Shown piece after piece: positions 17,175 to 25,745 of a DNA stretch of 64,000 nucleotides. Every line of letters begins with the position of its first letter. The stretch's first letter is position 1. Both the position numbers and the translations under genes were made by a program. The stretch is taken from the NCBI RefSeq assembly GCF_902859855.1, contig NZ_CADIKH010000004.1, positions 62,001 through 126,000 of the forward strand, given 5' to 3'. The stretch comes from Paraburkholderia humisilvae. Its GTDB lineage: Bacteria > Pseudomonadota > Gammaproteobacteria > Burkholderiales > Burkholderiaceae. Under the pieces are notes generated by a model. It was not told where the DNA came from and made no database searches. It was given only the letters and a program-made list of their open reading frames with translations.

Positions 17175-18242
17175 TTAACTTTTGTTCTTTTGCCGCGCCG
17201 AAGCAAGCGCACCACCGGACGACATCGGGTTGACCGCCTCGACCGCATCGCGCAATAGCCGGTTTTCCTCGGTCTTTCTTTGCAGCAGCGTTTGCAGATG
17301 CCGGATCTTCTCGACCGCGGCACTCAGATCGGCCACCAGTACCGGCGTCTGATTGCGCGGTGCGCCGGCCCGCGGCCGGTCGTCGACCGCCGGCCGTTTG
17401 TGCGAACGCGACGCATGCGCAATGGGGGACGTGCCGGGCTGCGACGGTTGTTGTGACGGCGCTCGTCGCGCTTTTTCCGCTCGTTGCCCCGCTTGCAATG
17501 CCGGCGCCTCCGGCACGTCGATCACCGACGACAGGCGAAACCCGGCGCCGCGCACCGTCTCGATCGCGAGGCTGTTTTGCAGCGGCTCGAGCGTTTCCCT
17601 CAGCGACTTGATATAGACGTCGACGATGCCTTCCTTGACGGACGACCCGAACCATACATGGTCGATAATGTCCTTGCGCGAAAGCACCTTGTACGGGTTC
17701 TCGACGAAAAAGCGCAGCAACCTGTAGCAGGTCGGTCCCAACTGAAGCTCGACTTCGGCTTGCGGCTGGTCCTGATCCTGACTGGTCCGCGCGAACGCGC
17801 GGCGTGCGTCGAAGTCCATCGTCAGCGTTTCGACCGATACGCGGCGCCGCACGTCACGATATTCGATCGGCCGCAGCACGACCTGGATACGCGCGACCAA
17901 CTCGCGAACGCCAAACGGTCTTCTGACGTAATCGTCCGCGCCCGCCTCGAGCGCGCGTATGCATTCGTCTTCACCGGCGTCTTCCTCGCCGAGTACGATA
18001 ATCGGCATACGACTGGTTGCCGCATGCGTGCGCAAATCATTGATCAGCGACAAGCCGGACGCGTCCGGCAATTTCCAGCGCAACAGAATGGCCTGAGGAG
18101 GCTCCTGCTCGATCAGCATCATCGCGCGCTCGACTGAAAACGCAGCCAGCGGCTCATGCCCCATGCGCCGAATCTCGTTCCACAAAGTTTCAGCGCTCGA
18201 CGTATCCCATTCGACGATCAGTATTTTTGCAATAGTTTCCAT
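17175..18242 (-). CDS. OmpR-type regulator with degenerate receiver and coiled-coil tail
   Basis: A 355-residue DNA-binding regulator. Residues 1-120 keep the receiver fold but have lost its chemistry. The phospho-acceptor Asp is replaced by Arg55 (AILLRWKLPD), the acidic pocket DD reads Glu11-Trp12, the switch Thr is Gly (IIVLGEE) and the conserved Lys is Arg (DDYVRRPF). Residues about 130-240 are an OmpR/PhoB winged helix (YRLLRFFVENPYKVLSRKDIIDHVW, IETVRGAGFRL). A further 120 residues follow, first basic and Pro/Ser-rich, then a predicted coiled coil (VEKIRHLQTLLQRKTEENRLL). No sensor kinase is next to it. It is probably phosphorylation-independent. The start at 18242 is chosen because the receiver begins there. 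Confidence 0.8.
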   Translation of the reverse strand: METIAKILIVEWDTSSAETLWNEIRRMGHEPLAAFSVERAMMLIEQEPPQAILLRWKLPDASGLSLINDLRTHAATSRMPIIVLGEEDAGEDECIRALEAGADDYVRRPFGVRELVARIQVVLRPIEYRDVRRRVSVETLTMDFDARRAFARTSQDQDQPQAEVELQLGPTCYRLLRFFVENPYKVLSRKDIIDHVWFGSSVKEGIVDVYIKSLRETLEPLQNSLAIETVRGAGFRLSSVIDVPEAPALQAGQRAEKARRAPSQQPSQPGTSPIAHASRSHKRPAVDDRPRAGAPRNQTPVLVADLSAAVEKIRHLQTLLQRKTEENRLLRDAVEAVNPMSSGGALASARQKNKS

Positions 18243-18730
18243 ATGCGCGATGGCCCTGTCGAAGAAGCCTCCCAAGCAACATGCTCCCGATCGCGAACGT
18301 CGGGTCGGCTCATATAAACATCCGGTCATCCGCATGAGCCGAAGCGCGATCCCGAAGTGCGCGATACCGCCTCGCCCGCGTGCCGCACCGCGCGGCGTAG
18401 TGGATCCGTTCGCGTGGCAATCAGGCGTGCGTGTGTTTCCGACCGGCGCGGTGGTGCCCCAGCCATGTCGGCCACGCTTGCGCGCGCAACTTTTGCGTTT
18501 TAATTAAGGAAACAAAGTATTCCGAAATTGGAAAGACCGCTATCTGATGCTGCGTTTCACATTCAAAAACCCCTTCTTCGACCCGACTGTTCGCCACGAG
18601 GAAAGACTCAAACCACCGTTTTGCGTAATTGCGCTTGTTGGCAAATATCGGCAAAAGGGAGTTACTGTTTCCATAACAACCTATGCCGTAGGAATATTCC
18701 AGCCAAGGCGGGCAGGCTGCCCGTCATTGC

Positions 18731-18752
18731 GCGCGTGCACGGCGCGTGCACG
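18731..18752. repeat. Tandem 11-bp direct repeat
   Basis: GCGCGTGCACG occurs twice back to back (18731-18741 and 18742-18752) with no mismatch. Each unit contains the palindrome GTGCAC. Position and symmetry would suit a protein-binding site, but no binder is known. Confidence 0.5.
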
Positions 18753-18765
18753 TTATCGCGCCAGA

Positions 18766-18782
18766 CCCTACCGCCGGTAGGG
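18766..18782. repeat. 17-bp palindrome
   Basis: CCCTACC and GGTAGGG flank a GCC centre, a perfect 7-bp inverted repeat 128 bp downstream of the small lipoprotein gene. It lacks a T-run on either strand, so it is not a classical terminator. Confidence 0.45.
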
Positions 18783-18909
18783 TAGCGTGACGCACATCGC
18801 GTTCGACCAGGAGCCGCGTGCCGAGAGAGGAGTTGAGACAGACGCGCCGGTCTGCGCGCAAGTGTGCGCGGCGGCGAATGCGCCGCGCGAAGCATGAAGC
18901 CTTACCGTA

Positions 18910-19161
18910 CTACTCGACAGTATGGATGACGGGCGGGCGCAGCCCATCGGATGCCGGTTGCGGTGCGGACATCGCCCACGGCGGCGGCGGCAAGCCGGTC
19001 GGTGTCCCGTTGCCGTTGGCCGACGCGGTATCTTCGGACGCCGCGCCCGAGCCGCCGGATGCAGCCGGTTGCGCCGACCTGTCGCTGCTGTCGCCGCATG
19101 CGGCCAGCAACGTACAGGCGGTCAACACCGCAAGCGGATACGCATGAATGAATGTTCGCAT
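18910..19161 (-). CDS. Small lipoprotein downstream of phospholipase C
   Basis: An 83-residue predicted lipoprotein with signal MRTFIHAYPLAVLTACTLLAAC, lipobox LAAC (Cys about 22), and a low-complexity Ser/Gly/Pro-rich mature part that looks unstructured. It lies 150 bp downstream of the phospholipase C gene on the same strand and could be co-transcribed. A GGAG-type site sits upstream of the ATG at 19161. No family is recognised; a role in phospholipase export or anchoring is only a guess. Confidence 0.55.
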   Translation of the reverse strand: MRTFIHAYPLAVLTACTLLAACGDSSDRSAQPAASGGSGAASEDTASANGNGTPTGLPPPPWAMSAPQPASDGLRPPVIHTVE

Positions 19162-19311
19162 GGTCGTCTCCTTGAATCTGGAGATCGGCCGGCGGCGCAC
19201 CGCTCACTTCCGCTGCGTGCCACCGGCCGATATGTTTGCCACTCATCGGACGCCGTCGCCGATGCGCATCGTTGCGCGATGCGCATCGGTCGATTGCGAT
19301 TTCCGCAAACG

Positions 19312-21411
19312 TCAGCTGCCGAGCGCCGGATCCGACATGCTGTCGCGCCCGGTCTCGACGTGGCCGGCGATCCGCCACAGCGCATTACTGTCGGCGTCAA
19401 CCGTAACGGTCAAGTCGTACCAGCCATTCGAGCCGCGCAGGTCGACCATCACCGTATTCATGTCGTTGCCGCGCACATGCAGCGATCCTTCGACGTGCGA
19501 CGACGCGTACGCGCTCGCGATCGTGAACGTACAAGGGTTGCGTCCTTCGTTCTTCAATCGCAACTGCAGATTGCCGTTCGCGACGTCGTAGCCGTCCGCG
19601 ATCTGCACACTGCCGCTCTGCTGATGTCCGCTCGTCCCCACCTTGCCGACAAAACGGCGCAGGAAACCATTCGGCCCGAACACCGAGAAGTCATAGCTGC
19701 CGCCGGCTGCGAGCATCAATTGATCGGCAAGGTCCTTGCCTGCTTCGACCGTATAGCTGCGCGGCAAATCTTGCGGATTGCCCGAATAGACGAGGAAGTT
19801 AGCGCCCAGTCGCCCGGTGTTCGTGATGTGCAGACGGAACGCGTTGCCCTGCCCGGTCACGTCGCCGCGCACGAAGAACTCGTACGGCAGTGCGCGCGCG
19901 GGACGCTGGCCCGGCTCCTGTGCCGGCATCACCTGCGTGCCCGGCACGGCGGGCACGACGCTCGCATGACGGTTCTTGTCGGCCGGGAACGACGTCGCGG
20001 GCAGGTTCGGGAAGCCGCGATTCGGGGTCTCGAAGTTGAACACCGAGGTCAGGTCGCCGCATACCGCACGGCGCCATGGCGTGATGTTCGACTCGTGCAG
20101 GTTGCCGTTGTGGCCGAAGCGCTTTTCGATGAAGCGGATGACCGACGTATGGTCGAACAGCTCCGAGCACACGTAGCCGCCCTTCGACCACGGCGAGATC
20201 GCGATCATCGGCACGCGCGGTCCGAGACCGTACGGGCCCGGCTGATTGCCGCTGTTGCCGGCGAAGAACTCATTGACCGTCGACACGGTCGACAGGCCGG
20301 TATCGGGCGTCGACGATGCGAACGGCGGCGACATGTGATCGAACAGGCCGTCGTTCTCGTCGTAGGTCAGCAGCAGCACGGTTTTGCTCCACACTTCCGG
20401 ATTCGACGTCAGCGCCTGCAGCACCTGGTCGACGTACCACGCACCGTAGCTCGGCGGCCAGTTGCCGTGCTCGGAGAACGCTTCCGGCGCCGTGATGTAC
20501 GACACTTGCGGCAGGTTGTTCTCCATCACGTCTTTGCGCAGGATATCGAAGTAACTGCCGCTGTTGATCACCTGCGTGCCGACGCGCGTCGCCTCGAACA
20601 GCGGGCTGCCCGGCTGCGCGTTCTGGTATTGCTTGAAGAATAGCAGCGACGTGTCGCCGAAGTTGCCGATGAACGGGTTCTCGTCGTCGCCCCAGCCGGT
20701 CGACGGATTGAGGCCCGAACCCATGTCCTGGTAGACCTTCCATGAAATGCCCGCGGCCTGCAGCTTCTCCGGGAACGTGCTCCACGAATAACCGGCTTCC
20801 GCGTTGTCGATCACCGGGCCGCCGCCGCTGCCGTCGTTGCCGACCCAACCGGTCCACATGTAGTAGCGGTTCGGGTCGGTCGGCGTCATCGCCGCGCAGT
20901 GGTACGCGTCGCAGATCGTGAATGCGTCGGCGAGCGCGTACTGGAACGGGATGTCGTCGCGCGTCATGTAGAACATCGACGTTGTGCCCTTGACCGGCAC
21001 CCACTGGTCATAGCGGCCCTGGTTCCATGCGGCGTGCGTGCCGGGCCAACTGTGGTCCAGGTCCTGCACGAACTGCGAACCGAGATTCGGCAGGTTCGGG
21101 CGGAACGGCAGCAGGTAGCCATCGGGCGTCGATGCCGGCTGGAAGAACACCGGCTTGCCGCTCGGCAGCGGAATCGTGCGCGTGTCGCCGAAGCCGCGCA
21201 CGCCGCGCAGCGCGCCGAAGTAGTTATCGAATGAACGGTTCTCCTGCATGAAGACGACGATGTGCTCGACGTCCTGGATCGTGCCAGTTGCATTGTGCGC
21301 GGGGATGGCCAATGCGTTGCGAATACCGACCGGAAGAGCTCCGAGTGCGGTGGCTGCGCCAGCGGCTTGCGCAGCCGCGCGCAGAAAATCACGACGGCTA
21401 TTTGAAGTCAT
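19312..21411 (-). CDS. Phosphocholine-type phospholipase C, Tat-exported
   Basis: A 699-residue secreted phospholipase C of the PlcH/PlcN family, which hydrolyses phosphatidylcholine and related lipids to diacylglycerol and a phosphorylated head group. The twin-arginine signal is at the N-terminus (SRRDFLRAAAQAAGAATALGALP). The phosphoesterase core begins VEHIVVFMQENRSFDNYFGALRG, where the Glu-Asn-Arg-Ser-Phe-Asp block is the family signature, and continues with DAYHCAAMTPTDPNRYYMWTG and TYDENDGLFDHMSPP. Two C-terminal DUF756-type beta domains follow (about residues 500-690). The length is normal. It acts outside the cytoplasm after folding and Tat transport, and in related species is linked to phosphate scavenging and virulence. 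Confidence 0.93.
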   Translation of the reverse strand: MTSNSRRDFLRAAAQAAGAATALGALPVGIRNALAIPAHNATGTIQDVEHIVVFMQENRSFDNYFGALRGVRGFGDTRTIPLPSGKPVFFQPASTPDGYLLPFRPNLPNLGSQFVQDLDHSWPGTHAAWNQGRYDQWVPVKGTTSMFYMTRDDIPFQYALADAFTICDAYHCAAMTPTDPNRYYMWTGWVGNDGSGGGPVIDNAEAGYSWSTFPEKLQAAGISWKVYQDMGSGLNPSTGWGDDENPFIGNFGDTSLLFFKQYQNAQPGSPLFEATRVGTQVINSGSYFDILRKDVMENNLPQVSYITAPEAFSEHGNWPPSYGAWYVDQVLQALTSNPEVWSKTVLLLTYDENDGLFDHMSPPFASSTPDTGLSTVSTVNEFFAGNSGNQPGPYGLGPRVPMIAISPWSKGGYVCSELFDHTSVIRFIEKRFGHNGNLHESNITPWRRAVCGDLTSVFNFETPNRGFPNLPATSFPADKNRHASVVPAVPGTQVMPAQEPGQRPARALPYEFFVRGDVTGQGNAFRLHITNTGRLGANFLVYSGNPQDLPRSYTVEAGKDLADQLMLAAGGSYDFSVFGPNGFLRRFVGKVGTSGHQQSGSVQIADGYDVANGNLQLRLKNEGRNPCTFTIASAYASSHVEGSLHVRGNDMNTVMVDLRGSNGWYDLTVTVDADSNALWRIAGHVETGRDSMSDPALGS

Positions 21412-22157
21412 GTTCGTTTGTCAATCGCTTCGAGGGGTGGGAGGACGACGGCGAGCGCAATCAACTTGCAGTGGACCGGATGCATACGTGACCGCACTCA
21501 CACGTACAACACGGACTGCCAAAGCTATGCAGCGAAAAGCCGTCGGCAAGCCTGATCGAAAAAAATGACTCGCTTATGGCAAACGTTTTGCAATGCCGAA
21601 AGGTACAGCGGCGGTGTGATTAGCATTCCTGGGTAACCGTTAAACGACGTAAAAGCGCAAGTACTTGTGCCGACTCGGTTTACCCTCCGACGAATGATTC
21701 GTTAGGCATGGAAAGGACTGCCCCGCGGGAGACATTGCGACACGTGCGACGACAGTCGATTCCGATGAAGTGCTTTCCCTGGTGTACATGTGTGACGAAC
21801 ACTGCTATCCGTGCGCGTTAAATCACACGAGGTATGTCACACGCGATGCATGCACCGTTATGCGGTGCGCGTGACATCTGGCGTTCACAAGCGCAAGTGA
21901 TACTGTCCCAAGTCGATTCATGACACAGCCGACAAGCATGCTGGTACGTAGCGCGTTGGCTTGTAATGGCTTTTACTGCTTGTGCGTGCCAACGCGACAT
22001 GCTGCGCAGGTTGGGTTCAATGCATGCGCCGTCACGCGCTATGTGATTGATACGTTATGCCGGTTACCGGACAGGCTCCGCGCCTTTCGGGCATCATGGC
22101 GTGCCCGCCGCTGATCGCGCGGCACGACCACGACCCTTGTACGCCCGGCTATCACGT
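21412..22157. other. Long divergent intergenic region
   Basis: About 745 bp between phospholipase C (leftward) and chrA (rightward). It is less GC-rich than the genes around it and contains only short frames without family features. It must carry the plc promoter and, near its right end, the chrA promoter. TGTGAC/GTCACA-type half sites occur around 21789-21845 (for example tgtgacgaacac and the nearby tgtcacacgc), but no full CRP/FNR consensus could be confirmed. Confidence 0.35.
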
Positions 22158-23393
22158 ATGGACGCCTCCCGGCCCTCGTCCGCGCAACGCGGTCGCTTGC
22201 ACGTTGCACTCGAAGTGCTGATGGTTTTTCTTAAGCTCGGACTCACGAGCTTCGGTGGTCCGATCGCGCATCTGGGCTACTTTCGCCGCGAGTTTGTCGC
22301 GAAGCGGAACTGGCTCGACGATCCGCGTTATTCGGACCTTGTCGGTGTCTGTCAGTTTCTGCCTGGTCCGACCAGCAGCCAGGTGGGCTTTTCGATCGGG
22401 CTGCTACGCGCAGGGTGGCTGGGCGGACTCGCCGCATGGTGCGGTTTCACGTTGCCATCGGTCCTGTTGCTGCTTGCCTTTGCGGTGCTCGCGCCGCATC
22501 TCGCGGGTAACCTCGGCGAGGGGCTCGTGCACGGGCTGAAGCTGGTCGCGGTTGCGGTCGTCGCGCAGGCGGTGTGGGATATGGCGCGGCGCTTGTGTCC
22601 GGATCGCCGGCGCGCGGCGATCGCGTTGTGCGCAGTCGCAACGCTCGGCGTGCTGAACTCCGCCTACGCGCAATGGAGTGCGATCGTGCTGGGCGCGCTG
22701 CTCGGCTTCGCGCTGTGCCGCACGCTACCGCCGACGCAAACGGCCGCCTCCACTTCCGGCCCAGAATTGCGCATATCGCGCGCGGCCGGCGTGCTCGCGC
22801 TACTGCTCTTTTGCATTCTGCTAATCGTGCTGCCGGCGTTTGCGCGATCGCACGCTACGCAGGCTTTGCAGCTATTCGACGCGTTCTATCGTTCTGGCGC
22901 GCTCGTGTTCGGCGGCGGTCACGTCGTACTGCCACTGCTGCAGCAGCAAACCGTCACGACAGGCTGGATCGCGTCGAACGATTTTCTTGCGGGGTACGGC
23001 GCCGCACAGGCGGTGCCAGGGCCGCTCTTTACATTTGCCGCGTATCTCGGCTGGATGATGTCGTCGCCGCCGAATCACTGGGCGGGCGCGCTGATCGCAC
23101 TGGTCGCGATCTTTCTGCCCGGCATGCTGCTCGTGATCGCCGCACTGCCGTGGTGGCAATCGCTGCGCGCGCGGCGCACGGTCGCGGCGCTGCTCGCCGG
23201 CATTAACGCGGCGGTGGTCGGCCTGCTCGCGACCGCGCTGTACTCGCCGGTATGGACGAGCGCCGTCCATACGCCGGTCGATTTCGCAATCGCGGTGCTC
23301 GGCTTTGTGCTGCTCGTACGCTGGAATACGCCACCGCTTGCGATCGTCGCGCTTTGTGTGCTCGCAGGGGTGGCAATGGCCGCTTTTCGCTAA
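22158..23393 (+). CDS. chrA: Chromate transporter ChrA
   Basis: A 411-residue two-domain CHR-family transporter that exports chromate with the membrane potential. Each half carries the CHR signature. The first is FLKLGLTSFGGPIAHLGYFRREFV followed by LVGVCQFLPGPTSSQ; the second is FYRSGALVFGGGHVVLPLLQ followed by GYGAAQAVPGPLFTFAAYLG. Ten to twelve hydrophobic segments are visible. The start at 22158 is chosen as the ATG closest to the conserved N-terminus; the frame opens earlier (22047), but that leader is non-conserved and neither start has a strong ribosome site. The stop is 41 bp from the convergent ohrR stop. No chrB regulator is adjacent. Confidence 0.9.
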   Translation: MDASRPSSAQRGRLHVALEVLMVFLKLGLTSFGGPIAHLGYFRREFVAKRNWLDDPRYSDLVGVCQFLPGPTSSQVGFSIGLLRAGWLGGLAAWCGFTLPSVLLLLAFAVLAPHLAGNLGEGLVHGLKLVAVAVVAQAVWDMARRLCPDRRRAAIALCAVATLGVLNSAYAQWSAIVLGALLGFALCRTLPPTQTAASTSGPELRISRAAGVLALLLFCILLIVLPAFARSHATQALQLFDAFYRSGALVFGGGHVVLPLLQQQTVTTGWIASNDFLAGYGAAQAVPGPLFTFAAYLGWMMSSPPNHWAGALIALVAIFLPGMLLVIAALPWWQSLRARRTVAALLAGINAAVVGLLATALYSPVWTSAVHTPVDFAIAVLGFVLLVRWNTPPLAIVALCVLAGVAMAAFR

Positions 23394-23434
23394 ACTGCAC
23401 GCGGCAGGCGTGCCACGACCGTCGCCGCTGCGCG

Positions 23435-24034
23435 TCACTCCGGGTGCACAGATTTGATCAGGTTGTCCCGCAAGTTAACCACCGCCTTTTGCAGCGTTGC
23501 GAAATCTTCCGCGTTCAGTCCGGTCGCCTCGACCAGATTCCGCCCGAACGCGTTCTCGCGCAGATGGCGACCCGCGTCGGTCAGACTCACCAGCACCTGA
23601 CGCTCGTCAGTAGGATCGCGCTGCCGGTGCAGATAACCCATTGCCTCGAGTTTCTTCAGGATTGGCGTCAACGTGTTCGATTCGAGAAACAGCCTTTCAC
23701 CCAGCGCACTGACGGTCACGCTGCCCGTCTCCCACAACACGATGATCGTGATGTATTGCGTGTACGTCAGACCGAGTTGATCGAGGATCGGCCGGTACGC
23801 GCGGCCGAACGCCAGATTGGCTGAATAGACCGCGAAACACAGGAAGTCCGCCAGCCGCTGCGTGGCCGGGTCGGACGGATCGATCGCGCCGCGGGCCGCT
23901 GCGGCCAGTGGGCGAGCCGGCTTCTGCGCCGGCTTGTCGGCCACTTTATTTGCAAGCCGCCGCGCCGGCTTGCTGGGCGGTTGCGAGCGCGGCTGATCGG
24001 CCGTGCTGCTGTCGCTGGTGCGTGAAGTTTTCAT
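23435..24034 (-). CDS. ohrR: OhrR, MarR-type organic peroxide sensor
   Basis: A 199-residue MarR-family repressor that releases DNA when a conserved Cys is oxidised by organic hydroperoxides. The sensor is Cys66 in FLCFAVYSANLAFGRAY, followed by the YTQYITIIVLWE helix with the tyrosines that contact it. The winged helix (VSALGERLFLESNTLTPILKKLEAMGYLHR, then ERQVLVSLTDAG) binds DNA. An extension of about 55 residues rich in Lys, Pro and Ala precedes the usual start of the family, which is normally about 150 residues long. The start is supported by an AGAGGA site and there is no internal ATG before the conserved core. It is divergent from ohr with two candidate operators between. Confidence 0.92.
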   Translation of the reverse strand: MKTSRTSDSSTADQPRSQPPSKPARRLANKVADKPAQKPARPLAAAARGAIDPSDPATQRLADFLCFAVYSANLAFGRAYRPILDQLGLTYTQYITIIVLWETGSVTVSALGERLFLESNTLTPILKKLEAMGYLHRQRDPTDERQVLVSLTDAGRHLRENAFGRNLVEATGLNAEDFATLQKAVVNLRDNLIKSVHPE

Positions 24035-24106
24035 GGGATTCCTCTACCGCGTTGCCATCGCGGCATTCGTCGAATGCCGCGTCACTCCCGAATAATACAT
24101 CGGATG

Positions 24107-24117
24107 CGATTTAATCG
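24107..24117. promoter_or_regulatory. Candidate OhrR operator 1
   Basis: An 11-bp palindrome, CGATT and AATCG around a central T, just upstream of the ohr -35 element. The same 11-mer recurs at 24163-24173. Its place between ohrR and ohr makes OhrR binding likely. Confidence 0.55.
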
Positions 24118-24124
24118 AAAGTGC

Positions 24125-24153
24125 TTGACTTTGCTCGATCTGTCGACCATTAT
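24125..24153 (+). promoter_or_regulatory. Candidate ohr promoter
   Basis: TTGACT (24125-24130), a 17-bp spacer and CATTAT (24148-24153) fit a sigma-70 promoter reading into ohr, with the predicted start next to operator 2. Confidence 0.5.
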
Positions 24154-24157
24154 TCAC

Positions 24158-24178
24158 GCATCCGATTTAATCGTATGC
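24158..24178. promoter_or_regulatory. Candidate OhrR operator 2
   Basis: A 21-bp interrupted palindrome: outer arms GCAT and ATGC flank the 11-bp core CGATT-T-AATCG found also at 24107. It overlaps the expected ohr transcription start, a good position for repression. Confidence 0.6.
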
Positions 24179-24231
24179 GATTCAAAAACGAAGATCGGTC
24201 GCTAAGCTCTTATTCCATAAGGAAATTTGTC

Positions 24232-24645
24232 ATGTCCCGCATCGAAAAAGTGCTGTACACGGGTAAAACGCACACAACCGGTGGCCGCAACGGCGCGTCG
24301 CGCAGTTCGGACGGCAATCTTGACATCCCACTTTCCCCACCCGGAACAGGCACCGGCACCAATCCGGAACAACTGTTCGCGGCGGGCTGGTCCGCCTGTT
24401 TTATCGGTGCGATGCGGCGCGCAGCGGCCGCGCAGAAGGTGGTACTGCCGCACGATGTGACGGTGGATGCCGAAATCGACCTCGGCATGGGCGGCGACGA
24501 CTATTTCCTGCAAGCGCGCCTGAACGTGAGCCTGCCGGGTCTCGCACCGGAGGTCGCGCGTGCGGTGGTCGATGGCGCGCATCAGCTGTGCCCGTATTCG
24601 AAGGCCACGCGCGGCAACATCGACGTGACGCTCAACGTCATCTGA
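24232..24645 (+). CDS. ohr: Organic hydroperoxide resistance protein Ohr
   Basis: A 137-residue thiol peroxidase of the Ohr/OsmC family that reduces organic hydroperoxides in the cytoplasm. The catalytic pair is Cys56 (GWSACFIGA) and resolving Cys120 (QLCPYSKATRGN), with Arg19 (GGR) and Glu46 (NPEQ) positioned to activate the peroxidatic Cys. The length matches the family exactly. The start at 24232 is set by the AAGGA site; the longer upstream frame runs through the operator. Regulation by the divergent OhrR through the palindromes described is expected. Confidence 0.95.
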   Translation: MSRIEKVLYTGKTHTTGGRNGASRSSDGNLDIPLSPPGTGTGTNPEQLFAAGWSACFIGAMRRAAAAQKVVLPHDVTVDAEIDLGMGGDDYFLQARLNVSLPGLAPEVARAVVDGAHQLCPYSKATRGNIDVTLNVI

Positions 24646-24698
24646 CCGCTCACCGCCCCGGTTCCTTTTGCCCCGTTTCGAATTTTTGGAGTTTGATA

Positions 24699-24992
24699 AT
24701 GAAGACCTCGCTTTTTGCCGGTTTGTTCGCCGCCACCGCGGTGCTGGCTTCGCTCGCTTCTCCCGCTTTCGCCAGCAATTACGGCCCGGCGCCGTTCTAC
24801 CGCCCGACTGTCAGCGACGCGCGGCCCGTGCCGCAACCGGCGGCCAGCGCGGTTGAGCCCGTCATGACCACCGCATCCGACGACACCGGCGACGCGCAGC
24901 AAGCGTACGGCGGCATGAACGACGGTCACTCGCAAGCGGGTGCCGGCCGGCATATGCCGACGTGGCAGAACGGGTTGTTCGCACATCACTGA
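24699..24992 (+). CDS. Small secreted hypothetical protein
   Basis: A 97-residue protein with a clear Sec signal peptide (MKTSLFAGLFAATAVLASLASPAFA, cleavage after AFA). The mature part is polar, rich in Ala, Pro, Gly and His, ending in QNGLFAHH. A TTGGAG site lies upstream of the ATG. It starts 53 bp after ohr on the same strand, so it could be co-transcribed. No family is recognised; small periplasmic proteins of this kind are frequent in Burkholderiales. Confidence 0.6.
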   Translation: MKTSLFAGLFAATAVLASLASPAFASNYGPAPFYRPTVSDARPVPQPAASAVEPVMTTASDDTGDAQQAYGGMNDGHSQAGAGRHMPTWQNGLFAHH

Positions 24993-25130
24993 TCATCGCG
25001 AGTCAGTCGGCGAGGCGCCGCATGAATTCGTGCGGCGCCGGCACAAGCGGACGATAGAAAAACAGCGTGGTTGATGCGACTACCGTCACGCGTCGCTGTC
25101 TGTTTTCGCACACGTTATCCGATGCGACGC

Positions 25131-25598
25131 CTATGCGGCTAGTTGCGCGATGGTCGTCAGTTGCCTGAAATGATGCCGCCAGAGAGCTGTGCCGAGTTCG
25201 CCGGTTCGGTCGAGTGAAGATCCGATTGTGAGATCGGTGATGAGCGTCGGGGTGAGCCCGGCGTCGAACAGCATGTAGCCCGCGGCGAGCACACACGTTT
25301 CCGTTTGCATCCCGCAAACCAGCACGCGTGCGAGCTGCATCGCGACCAGATAATCGAGCATCTCGCGCGGTGGCAGATACCCATACTTGATAAACACACG
25401 ATCGACATCGACGAGGCTATCGTCGTCGCGCGCCGGATGCCAGCCGAGCTGCCTGTCGAACGGGGTGTGGCTTTCATCGTGCCGCTCGACTGTCGCGACC
25501 GACGGCATCCGCTTCGCCAGCGTGCGAATGCCGGTGACGAGCCAATCCGGTGGCGCGAATGAAGGCTGCACGTCGACGACGAGAAGAATCTCGCGCAT
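25131..25598 (-). CDS. Isochorismatase-family cysteine hydrolase
   Basis: A 155-residue protein of the isochorismatase-like hydrolase fold. The catalytic triad is visible as Asp in LLVVDVQPSF, Lys in FIKYGYLPP and Cys in CGMQTETCVLAAG. Members hydrolyse isochorismate, nicotinamide, ureidoacrylate or carbamoyl-sarcosine amides; this one is short and the substrate is unknown. The start at 25598 is set by the family N-terminus; the frame extends to 25730 without conserved sequence. It lies just beyond the end of the T6SS cluster and is probably unrelated to it. Confidence 0.8.
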   Translation of the reverse strand: MREILLVVDVQPSFAPPDWLVTGIRTLAKRMPSVATVERHDESHTPFDRQLGWHPARDDDSLVDVDRVFIKYGYLPPREMLDYLVAMQLARVLVCGMQTETCVLAAGYMLFDAGLTPTLITDLTIGSSLDRTGELGTALWRHHFRQLTTIAQLAA

Positions 25599-25745
25599 GG
25601 ATGGCGCTCCTCTATGGCTAGCCGCGCTGGCGGCGCATGCCGCGGGCAGCACGCGGGCCGCCGCACGGATGACGTCAAGTGATGTGACGCACTCTATGTA
25701 GCACAGGTCTCGCTCCTCGATCGCCCGCAAGCGGCATGTGTTCGA

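Larger units (their letters stand above)
18243..18909. other. Intergenic region with repeats
   Basis: A 667-bp stretch between the atypical regulator and the small lipoprotein gene. The short frames in it show no family features. It contains a locally AT-rich section (18485-18690), a tandem 11-bp repeat at 18731-18752 and a 17-bp palindrome at 18766-18782. The regulator's promoter should lie at its left end. Confidence 0.4.

Noticed and set aside
18922..20643. A 573-codon rightward open frame opposite phospholipase C
   Set aside because: Low-complexity Arg/Val-rich translation with no family features; the reverse strand encodes an intact Tat-exported phospholipase.
21789..21845. CRP/FNR-like half sites upstream of phospholipase C
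   Set aside because: Several TGTGAC/GTCACA-type fragments occur, but none pairs into the full symmetric consensus at correct spacing.
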